From assembly GCA_016192885.1 (NCBI GenBank), contig JACPTH010000108.1, positions 779 to 6,302 of the forward strand: a DNA stretch of 5,524 nucleotides, read 5' to 3'. Numbering within the stretch: position 1 is the stretch's first letter; each line of letters opens with the position of its first letter. Under the pieces are notes generated by a model. That model saw only the letters and a program-made list of their open reading frames with translations, did not search any database and was not told where the DNA came from. Shown one piece after another: positions 1 to 5,170 of this stretch. The stretch comes from a bacterium. Its GTDB lineage: Bacteria > Muiribacteriota > Ozemobacteria > Ozemobacterales > Ozemobacteraceae. The translations under genes were made by a program, and so were the position numbers.

Positions 1-8
1 GATAGGAA

Positions 9-65
9 GTAAAGAAAGGCTGGGTTAGGCGTGCTTTTCGCCGTAACCCACCCTACTTTCTTTAC
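9..65. repeat. Palindromic intergenic repeat A, copy 1
   Basis: A long imperfect inverted repeat. The inner part is TGGGTTA-GGCG, a TGCTTTT loop, then CGCC-g-TAACCCA. The outer arms GTAAAGAAAG (9-18) and CTTTCTTTAC (56-65) are perfectly complementary. The left arm has lost about 3 nt relative to the right (GC against an expected TAGGG), so the middle of the stem is bulged. Positions 22-57 are identical over 36 nt to 2279-2314, the second copy in this window. It resembles the widespread intergenic repeats with a GTAGGGTGGGTTA...TAACCCACCCTAC core. It contains no coding frame. Its role is unknown; it could form an RNA hairpin or be a mobile MITE/REP-like element. Confidence 0.85.
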
Positions 66-297
66 CCACTACTCGAATGGATAATTACTGACCCCTTCAA
101 CATTTCAAATTTCTTTGCATTTTTAAACCGCCTTTCACAGTGCTTTTAGCCGACAGCTGAAAGCTGATGGCTGAACGCTTACGAATAATTTAGTTGTATC
201 TTCTCACCCGTTATGGAAAAAAGTTACCACCAAGCAAGCAGAGCGGATCTCCTTGATGAGGATCGCTTGTTAGAAAAATGTGACATTCAATAATATT
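66..297. other. Gene-free stretch between repeats
   Basis: Apart from repeat B copy 1 (described separately) I see no supported gene here. A 26-codon ATG frame at 213-293 has no ribosome binding site and no recognisable product. A small perfect palindrome, AATGT-g-ACATT, lies near 275-286. Much of the stretch is AT-rich and looks like ordinary intergenic DNA. Confidence 0.5.
133..182. repeat. CAGCTGA-type intergenic repeat B, copy 1
   Basis: The element begins TTTCACAG, carries three near-tandem units (AGCTGA, AAGCTGA, TGGCTGA at 155-174), and ends GAACGCTTAC. A shorter copy at 2378-2414 has the same TTTCACAG beginning, the CTGAtaGCTGAA centre and the GGCTTAC end, in the same orientation. 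In both copies it follows repeat A by roughly 65-70 nt. Elements made of GCTGA units ending in GCTTAC recur between genes in many environmental bacterial genomes. I see no coding potential, and the function is unknown. Confidence 0.7.
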
Positions 298-371
298 TAC
301 CCCCTCTTTGAAAAAGAGGGGGTAGGGGAGATTTTAAAAAAAACCTTAATCCCCCTTTTTCAAAGCGGGAG
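298..371. repeat. C5/G5 hairpin intergenic repeat C (two hairpins)
   Basis: The first half is a perfect 12-bp stem, TACCCCCTCTTT (298-309) against AAAGAGGGGGTA (313-324), with a 3-nt loop. The second half, around 351-371, is a poorer stem of the same type, CCCCCTTT against AAAGCGGG with one mismatch, preceded by CCTTAAT. The A-rich spacer between them contains AGGGGAGATTT. This resembles the common intergenic family AATCCCCCTTTNNNAAAGGGGGATT. It covers the stop codon and last codons of the minus-strand GIY-YIG gene. The strong hairpin lies about 20-50 nt past that stop and might terminate or protect its transcript, but no T-run follows it on the minus strand. Confidence 0.75.
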
Positions 372-627
372 AACTTAACTTTTTTGAATTACACAGGAAG
401 GCTTCCTTGCGGGCACGAGGCCATGATTTAATCTCGATTTCACGACGAGCGGCCGCGGTGCGATCGGGCTGTAACTCAACGTAGATAAGGCATACCGGCC
501 GGCGGGTGCGGGTATATTTTGAGGCATTGCCCTGATTGTGCCGGGCGACCCTGCGATTCAAATTATTGGTAATACCGGTGTATAGGGTGCCATCAGCACA
601 CCGCAGAATATAGACATTCCAAATCAT
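346..627 (-). CDS. GIY-YIG nuclease superfamily protein (UPF0213/YhbQ-like)
   Basis: This is a small single-domain GIY-YIG endonuclease-fold protein. From the preferred ATG at 627 it has 93 residues, near the usual size for YhbQ/UPF0213 proteins. The signature starts at residue 5 (VYILRCADGTLYTGIT), giving the paired Y/I-L and Y-T-G strands. The catalytic-type Arg is in NNLNRRVARHN, and the metal-binding-type Glu in the later helix RREIEIKSW. Members are predicted DNA-nicking or structure-specific nucleases, but their cellular role is poorly defined. A start at 693 would add 22 residues (MSSKKPKN...) that are atypical of the family, and neither start has a clear ribosome binding site. The final residues SSPALKKGD and the stop are encoded by repeat C, so the original C-terminus has probably been replaced. 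The gene is GC-richer than the plus-strand gene beside it, and is transcribed away from it. Confidence 0.85.
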   Translation of the reverse strand: MIWNVYILRCADGTLYTGITNNLNRRVARHNQGNASKYTRTRRPVCLIYVELQPDRTAAARREIEIKSWPRARKEAFLCNSKKLSSPALKKGD

Positions 628-714
628 CCTGTCATTACGCTCACAATAAATAAAAACCCACCAGAAGCTGTTCTTAGGTTTTTTACTCGACATATTTCAA
701 TGAAGGTATGTATA

Positions 715-759
715 ATTCTTTTGATTGTAAGAATATTGTAAGAATACGGAATATATAAA
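715..759. promoter_or_regulatory. Divergent regulatory region with 11-bp tandem repeat
   Basis: The region lies between the divergently read GIY-YIG gene and the plus-strand gene. TTGTAAGAATA occurs twice in perfect tandem (725-735 and 736-746), one helical turn apart, which would suit a repressor or activator bound to one face of the DNA. An inverted ATTCTT (715-720) precedes the two AAGAAT elements. A TATATAAA tract at 752-759 could serve as a -10 element for rightward transcription, but no -35 sits at good spacing. On the minus strand, TATACAT is a possible -10 for the nuclease gene. The regulatory role is inferred from position and repetition only. Confidence 0.35.
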
Positions 760-766
760 TTGATTT

Positions 767-844
767 ATGAAATCAAGGGAAATTCGCATTTTTTCAGGAC
801 CAAAGTTATTTTGAGCCCTTATCGTCTCTCTTCTGACGATCTTT
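767..844 (+). other. Probable true 5' end of the next gene, broken by one TGA
   Basis: The reading frame of the downstream gene stays meaningful upstream of its first usable start. From ATG 767 it reads MKSREIRIFSGPKLF, then TGA at 812-814, then ALIVSLLTIFLIIKIRR straight into the gene. That is a textbook N-terminal membrane anchor: a basic cytoplasmic tail, about 13-14 hydrophobic residues, then a basic flank. An in-frame TGA at 761-763 bounds the frame on the left. The interruption could be a TGG-to-TGA nonsense mutation (Trp would fit at this spot), a sequencing error, or recoding. General UGA-as-Trp is unlikely, because the 917-residue gene in this window contains many TGG codons and no in-frame TGA. 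Confidence 0.55.
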
Positions 845-2236
845 TTGATAATTAAAATCAGGAGAATTGATACTTTGTATCGTGAGTTCAGTCTCGGAAT
901 GGATCAAATAGCCTTTGCTGTGGGTTTATCAGGGGGAAAAAATTCCTGGTTACCCCTTTTTCCTCTAAATGAGCTCCATCCACTATTTGCTTTAGCCTCG
1001 CAGAGTTGGCCTTCGAAAGCTCACCCACACGTTTATGACCTTTGTGACGTTCCATTTGATGATTCATCCAGAAGGAATGTCATAATTTCGAAACTCGAAT
1101 CGGCTAAATCAAAAATTCCCGATTTCAATTTAATTGAAGCTGAACTTGAAAATACAATTTTCCCAGAAATTTCCTCTCTTCCCATCCTTATCGAAAATCC
1201 GGCAAGCGCCACAATATTTTCACCGAAATATGGTGAAACTACTCTACTGGGGCGCCTCTGGTATGTGATTGGAAGAATCCAAGCCTATGAGGGAAAACCG
1301 AAAAGAAGCCTGAAAACGATGATGTGCATTTTGCTCTCTGGAAATAAATTTGGAAACAAATATGATAATTATAAATTCATTATTGATGACATGAATGAAA
1401 CATACTTAACGAAAATTGGAGCTTCCGGATTGTTGGAAATTGCCCCGGATTTGAAACTCTCGAAGCGGGAGTTACAAAAAGTATTTCAACTTTTGGGGGA
1501 GATTGAAAACAAATCTCATACTTTTCTAACGGCTCTTGAAAGTGAGCGAGCAGTTTTTTTAAATTTTTCGGCGGATTTTTGGGCTCTATTAAAAAAACCT
1601 TCTGTTAGACATTCGGGAGAGATCTATTATTCGTATCTTGAGGCTTTTTCGGACATGGAATTACTGAAATCAATTCTTTCAATTACGCACGACCCCTTGA
1701 TTCAAGCAGTAAAAGAGCCCTATTCCGCTGCAATTCCCAAAATCAATGCCCATAGACTTCAAATAATCGAGCAAATGAAACGCCACACTAAATTTGGCGT
1801 CCATTGGATAGGTTATTTCTTTTGTCCTGAAAGATATTTTCTGGAAAGGAGTTTGTTTCTGGCTCTAGAAAATAGTTTATTTAATGATAAGGGTTCTTTT
1901 TTATCAGTATATAGAAAGAAAATAAGATCTATTGAATACCTTCATGGCGCTAAAATTGCTCTTGCATTATATTCTTACAAAAACGAAATAGGAACCTGGC
2001 CTGGTGATTTAAATATCCTTGAAAAATGGGTTGGCGCTAGTTTCCCCTTGGATCTATATTCAGAAAAGCAACATTTTTTCCAGGTATCGACAGCCCCGGT
2101 TTTGATAAGCGTCGGGGAGGACCTGAAACCCCAAACCACCGATGATCTTCTTTTCGTTCCAGTCTGGAACGACTATTCTTTTTCAGCGGTCGCATCTTCC
2201 TTCGCAACAAACATTGCTACCGAGTCAATTTTTTGA
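845..2236 (+). CDS. Uncharacterised helical protein with C-terminal ExGxWPxxL motif, N-terminus interrupted
   Basis: Function unknown. The 463 residues counted from TTG 845 are mainly helical. The central part (about 133-250, GRLWYVIGRIQAYEGKPKRS onward) resembles the repeat-like helices of large hypothetical proteins seen in Planctomycetes and Verrucomicrobia. The C-terminus (367-440) carries their typical module: ALALYSYKNEIGTWPGDL, then FPLDLYS, then LISVGEDL and DDLLFVPVW. Those relatives usually have one N-terminal membrane anchor. Here the anchor is encoded upstream (815-856) but lies behind an in-frame TGA. The start is therefore uncertain. TTG 845 has no ribosome binding site. TTG 875 has AGGAG at 860-864 with 10-nt spacing. 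ATG 899 is weakly supported. Starting at 875 or 899 would give a soluble form. The frame is otherwise intact to a TGA at 2234, with a TAA ten codons further on. The gene is AT-rich, and convergent with the downstream barrel gene. Confidence 0.7.
   Translation: MIIKIRRIDTLYREFSLGMDQIAFAVGLSGGKNSWLPLFPLNELHPLFALASQSWPSKAHPHVYDLCDVPFDDSSRRNVIISKLESAKSKIPDFNLIEAELENTIFPEISSLPILIENPASATIFSPKYGETTLLGRLWYVIGRIQAYEGKPKRSLKTMMCILLSGNKFGNKYDNYKFIIDDMNETYLTKIGASGLLEIAPDLKLSKRELQKVFQLLGEIENKSHTFLTALESERAVFLNFSADFWALLKKPSVRHSGEIYYSYLEAFSDMELLKSILSITHDPLIQAVKEPYSAAIPKINAHRLQIIEQMKRHTKFGVHWIGYFFCPERYFLERSLFLALENSLFNDKGSFLSVYRKKIRSIEYLHGAKIALALYSYKNEIGTWPGDLNILEKWVGASFPLDLYSEKQHFFQVSTAPVLISVGEDLKPQTTDDLLFVPVWNDYSFSAVASSFATNIATESIF
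860..864 (+). promoter_or_regulatory. Candidate ribosome binding site for internal TTG start at 875
   Basis: AGGAG is followed by 10 nt and then TTG at 875-877, in frame with the plus-strand gene. It is the only good Shine-Dalgarno match near the 5' end and would allow initiation downstream of the TGA at 812-814. It also simply encodes part of the basic flank IRRI, so the match may be coincidental. Confidence 0.4.
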
Positions 2237-2271
2237 TTCGGCATTCCATCCATCGTAGATAAGTAAGTAAA

Positions 2272-2313
2272 GTAGGGCGGGTTAGGCGTGCTTTTCGCCG
2301 TAACCCACCCTAC
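2272..2313. repeat. Palindromic intergenic repeat A, copy 2
   Basis: GTAGGGCGGGTTA (2272-2284) pairs with TAACCCACCCTAC (2301-2313), with an inner GGCG/CGCC stem around the TGCTTTT loop. The single arm difference (C2278 against A2307) becomes a G-U pair in minus-strand RNA, so the hairpin would be fully paired in a transcript coming out of the barrel gene. The left flank AAGTAAAG is shared with copy 1, while the right flank is not. It lies 35 nt past the stop of the plus-strand gene, between two convergent genes. Confidence 0.85.
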
Positions 2314-2324
2314 TGTTTTCAGGG

Positions 2325-2342
2325 AAAAACCTTTATTAAAGG
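2325..2342 (-). terminator. Weak possible terminator for the barrel gene
   Basis: Read on the minus strand, CCTTT-AAT-AAAGG forms a 5-bp hairpin followed directly by TTTTT, about 75-90 nt after the barrel gene's stop. The stem is short and AT-rich, so intrinsic termination would be inefficient. The stronger repeat A hairpin just beyond it may help. Confidence 0.3.
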
Positions 2343-2350
2343 GAAGTATC

Positions 2351-2380
2351 GAAATTTTGTTTAGAAATTTCCGATTTTTT
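2351..2380 (+). terminator. Weak possible terminator for the plus-strand gene
   Basis: GAAATTT (2351-2357) and AAATTTC (2365-2371) form a 7-bp stem with a 7-nt loop, followed by CGA and a run of six T. The layout is terminator-like, but the stem is almost entirely A-T pairs and lies about 115 nt past the stop codon. Confidence 0.25.
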
Positions 2381-2414
2381 CACAGCTTCTGACCGCTGAT
2401 AGCTGAAGGCTTAC
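2378..2414. repeat. CAGCTGA-type intergenic repeat B, copy 2
   Basis: A shorter copy of the element at 133-182. It keeps the TTTCACAG start, CCGCTGATAGCTGAAGGC and the GCTTAC end, but lacks about 13 nt including one GCTGA unit. It ends 2 nt from the stop codon of the barrel gene. It follows repeat A copy 2 just as copy 1 of B follows copy 1 of A. Confidence 0.65.
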
Positions 2415-2416
2415 AA

Positions 2417-5170
2417 TTATTGAATTGCGCTTGTTAGGGAAGAAAAATCTACCGTCCAATAGTTTTGTTTTTTTCCGTGGTTGGACGGCCAGGCTGCGCC
2501 CCACCGCAATGTGATCGGGACGCGCCTAAATAGAAGCAATTTGGCGCGAAGCTCCAGGCCAAAGTCGGATAGAAAATGGAATCTTTGCCCGGATGTTCGG
2601 ACATCACCCTTTTCAAAAAAAACCTCTCCAACCAAAATTTCTTTTTGTAACCAAGGGCGAAGAATCAGCATCGGAAGGCCGATAGGTCTTCCTAGATGAA
2701 TTGCTCCGGCCCGTAAGGAATCTCCAAAGCGAAATGAAGCCGGATAGCCTCTTAAAAAATCTCGTCCTCCAAGTGATAAATCATCCGGTCGCCTAATTCC
2801 CGACTTCTTGTCATCCTCCGCAACCCAAGCCCTTACAGTCGCAACCCATTTTCCTCCGAGGGGAATAAATTCGTCCCACCTTGATGAAACTGAATTGTAG
2901 AAGAATTGGCCGTTAAACAATTTAAGCCCTCTTCTAAACCCGGCCCAAGCTATTCTTCCCTTTTGAGGGAAAACATCAATCAACGGTTCCGACCTTATCG
3001 CCTTGTGAAGAACTCCAAAGTACAAGGAATGATCTCGACCTACGGAAGGATAGATTCCGCCGTTTTCCGGGAACTTGGCTACCCCGCGATTAGTCAGGTT
3101 CCCGCCGACGGTCAGCGAGGTCGAAAGGCTAAAAGGATAATTAAAATGTAAATCCGTCGATCGGATTCGTTCGTAGTAAGAATTGGAAAGATAACTCTTG
3201 CGAACCACCTGGTCTTGGAACGACAAACCGGTTTTTAAGAAATCATATCTTTGCATTATATCCGCGGAATAACCCCAATTCTTGCTTTTAAATCCAAAAG
3301 TCGGCGTTACGACGATGTGACCTCGATCGAGACGGTCGGCTTTGTAACTCGTGATTCCCAAAACCCCGCCATGATCGTCGCGATTTAGCTTTGGAAGCCA
3401 ATACGAACTTCTGTATTCAAGGCGATACGGGGTAGTCGCGTAAGTTATGGAGGGTTCGAAATGTTCAAACAAAACAGGCATTGAACCAATGTCGTCCTTT
3501 ATTTGAATTGGAGCCCTTGCAAATGAAATGGGCCAAAATCCTTGCCCCCGAATGGTTGTCGCAAGGATTTCAGTTGGGTGAACTTCGTAATCCCAAACTC
3601 CCCCCGGAAATTGAGAATATTGTTCGATTATCGGGACGCATTGATTCTCTCTTTTAAACAATTGAAGGGTATGGGAAGAAGTTTCTGACAAAAACCACAA
3701 ATCAGTTCCCTGGGATTCAATTCTCCGAATCATTCCCGGACATGAAAACAACACATGGTGATAGGATTTATTGTTTTGTAAAGTTTCAAGAAGAAAGGTA
3801 TTCCCGCTTTCTTGCACCACGAAAAATATTTTTCCTAAAGCCGGGTCAATTGTCAGGTCAAGCGGATGAATAGAACTTTCAAAAGAAAACTCCTCCCGCC
3901 CGACTTTTTCCTTTGAAGGGTCGATTGACATAATCGACGTTTGTCCGCTAAGGTTTTGTACATAAAACAAGCGGGATTTCCACATCCCAAGGGGCTTGAA
4001 ACTACTCGTACAACTAATTAGCTGCTTTTTCCGGAGCTCCTTCGAAACCGACCATAGTACCAATCTTCGTTGCCTCAAGGGAGTTACAACATACCTTCCT
4101 ATGAAAATCGTTTCCGACACCGGGTCAACCCAGAATGCCGGGTGAACATTTTTTAAGGCCAAAATGATTTTTCCCTTAGCGTCACGGACCCAAAGGTCAT
4201 AAACTTCTTCGCGGTACCTTGCGGAAGAAACCCATGCTTCGCCACCCCAGGGAAGTTTTCTTAACGATTGAAAGAAGCGACCCGCTCCATGGTTCTTTAA
4301 AACTTCAGGAATGATAGGCCCGTTCTCATGGGTTTGGACGCAAATATTTCGCATTTGGGCTTCATAATCTTTGATCCCATCCTGCATTGAAAAACCGAAA
4401 ACTTTTTTAAAAACATTTGAAAAAATGATCGGGCGGCTGCTAATTTCACGCAAAAATCGCTTTCCGGAATCTTTCCCCCCCCTTTCTATCCAATAGTCAA
4501 TCATGCTTCTAGCTTGAGAGCGCATATCCTCCCGAATCAATCCTTCGCGATCGATAAAAGTGTCAAGTTCAAGAAGAGTAAATAGCTTCCCCCGCCTGAC
4601 TCTTTCAAAAAGCCTGCTGGTATGAAGCGCGTTCATCGGAAAGGCGTAATGTAGTGACAATCCTTCAATAAACCATGGGGGAATTGATAAAAGCCCTAAA
4701 CGCCGTCGCCAAGCCATTTTTGGAGACCCGAGGCTTTTTAAGATCATCAAATTCGCTACCTTAATGGAAAAGCGTTCTTCAATTGAATACCCTCTTGCCG
4801 AAAGGGAGTTAGCTTCTTCGAAAATGCTTAAAGTGACCAAATCAAACGTTGAATCCACCGATGCATTGTCGCGATCGTCGAAATCGGTTAAAATGATTGA
4901 GATTTCGATCCCCTGTAATTCGGGGAAAACTGACTGGAGCCTGTTTCTAGCCGATCCAAAAGACGAGATGATCCTGGGCATTACCCGTTCGCAGGATGCG
5001 GGGTAGTAAACCCTTAACTTCTCCATTTGAGCAACCCGGTACGGACTCGCCAAACGGAAAACATCATCTAGCTCAACAGCCACTAACGCGGGAAAATTTA
5101 AAAAAAGTAAAAGAAAAACCAAAGGGAGTTTATTCAAACTATTTGGAGCGCGAAGAAAATTATCCTTCAT
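2417..5170 (-). CDS. Secreted protein: protease-like domain, TolB-like β-propeller and C-terminal outer-membrane β-barrel
   Basis: The 917 residues begin with a signal peptide (hydrophobic LPLVFLLLFLNFPALVA, about 15-31). Residues about 50-275 resemble a gluzincin/peptidase-MA domain. The usual PxWxxEG element is present as PPWFIEGLSLHYA (164-176), but the expected HExxH about 30 residues earlier reads FSIKVANLMIL (134-144), so zinc catalysis is probably lost. Residues about 300-560 look like TolB/WD40-type propeller blades (DLWVRDAKGKIIL, LWFLSETSSHTLQLF, VWDYEVHPTEILATTI). Residues about 580-917 look like a surface-antigen/Omp85-type barrel with LSLGGRDFLRGYPASF (798-813) and alternating β-strands to the end. 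The likely location is the outer membrane, with the propeller in the periplasm. The substrate is unknown. ATG 5170 is preferred: it has AAAAAGG 7 nt upstream and an 11-bp overlap with the upstream gene. The stop is TAA. The domain limits are my reading of the protein, not a search result. Confidence 0.8.
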   Translation of the reverse strand: MKDNFLRAPNSLNKLPLVFLLLFLNFPALVAVELDDVFRLASPYRVAQMEKLRVYYPASCERVMPRIISSFGSARNRLQSVFPELQGIEISIILTDFDDRDNASVDSTFDLVTLSIFEEANSLSARGYSIEERFSIKVANLMILKSLGSPKMAWRRRLGLLSIPPWFIEGLSLHYAFPMNALHTSRLFERVRRGKLFTLLELDTFIDREGLIREDMRSQARSMIDYWIERGGKDSGKRFLREISSRPIIFSNVFKKVFGFSMQDGIKDYEAQMRNICVQTHENGPIIPEVLKNHGAGRFFQSLRKLPWGGEAWVSSARYREEVYDLWVRDAKGKIILALKNVHPAFWVDPVSETIFIGRYVVTPLRQRRLVLWSVSKELRKKQLISCTSSFKPLGMWKSRLFYVQNLSGQTSIMSIDPSKEKVGREEFSFESSIHPLDLTIDPALGKIFFVVQESGNTFLLETLQNNKSYHHVLFSCPGMIRRIESQGTDLWFLSETSSHTLQLFKRENQCVPIIEQYSQFPGGVWDYEVHPTEILATTIRGQGFWPISFARAPIQIKDDIGSMPVLFEHFEPSITYATTPYRLEYRSSYWLPKLNRDDHGGVLGITSYKADRLDRGHIVVTPTFGFKSKNWGYSADIMQRYDFLKTGLSFQDQVVRKSYLSNSYYERIRSTDLHFNYPFSLSTSLTVGGNLTNRGVAKFPENGGIYPSVGRDHSLYFGVLHKAIRSEPLIDVFPQKGRIAWAGFRRGLKLFNGQFFYNSVSSRWDEFIPLGGKWVATVRAWVAEDDKKSGIRRPDDLSLGGRDFLRGYPASFRFGDSLRAGAIHLGRPIGLPMLILRPWLQKEILVGEVFFEKGDVRTSGQRFHFLSDFGLELRAKLLLFRRVPITLRWGAAWPSNHGKKQNYWTVDFSSLTSAIQ

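Noticed and set aside
275..286. AATGT-g-ACATT palindrome as an operator
   Set aside because: It is short, AT-rich, and not next to a gene start, so it could easily be chance.
213..293. 26-codon ATG frame (MEKSYHQASRADLLDEDRLL...)
   Set aside because: It has no ribosome binding site, no recognised family, and lies among repeats; it may be a remnant but cannot be supported as a gene.
767..2236. Genome-wide UGA recoding as the cause of the in-frame TGA
   Set aside because: The 917-residue gene uses TGG for many Trp residues and has no in-frame TGA, and the plus-strand gene itself ends in TGA, so reassignment is not supported.
1..2414. CRISPR array or intact insertion sequence
   Set aside because: The repeats occur only twice, with unequal non-spacer-like intervals, and there is no transposase gene or target-site duplication.
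2449..2631. 60-codon minus-strand frame inside the barrel gene
   Set aside because: It is an out-of-frame shadow of the C-terminal barrel, with no independent signals.
2481..3151. Plus-strand open frames at 2481-2699 and 2906-3151
   Set aside because: They lie antisense inside the barrel gene, have no family-like sequence, and are explained as shadows of its coding frame.
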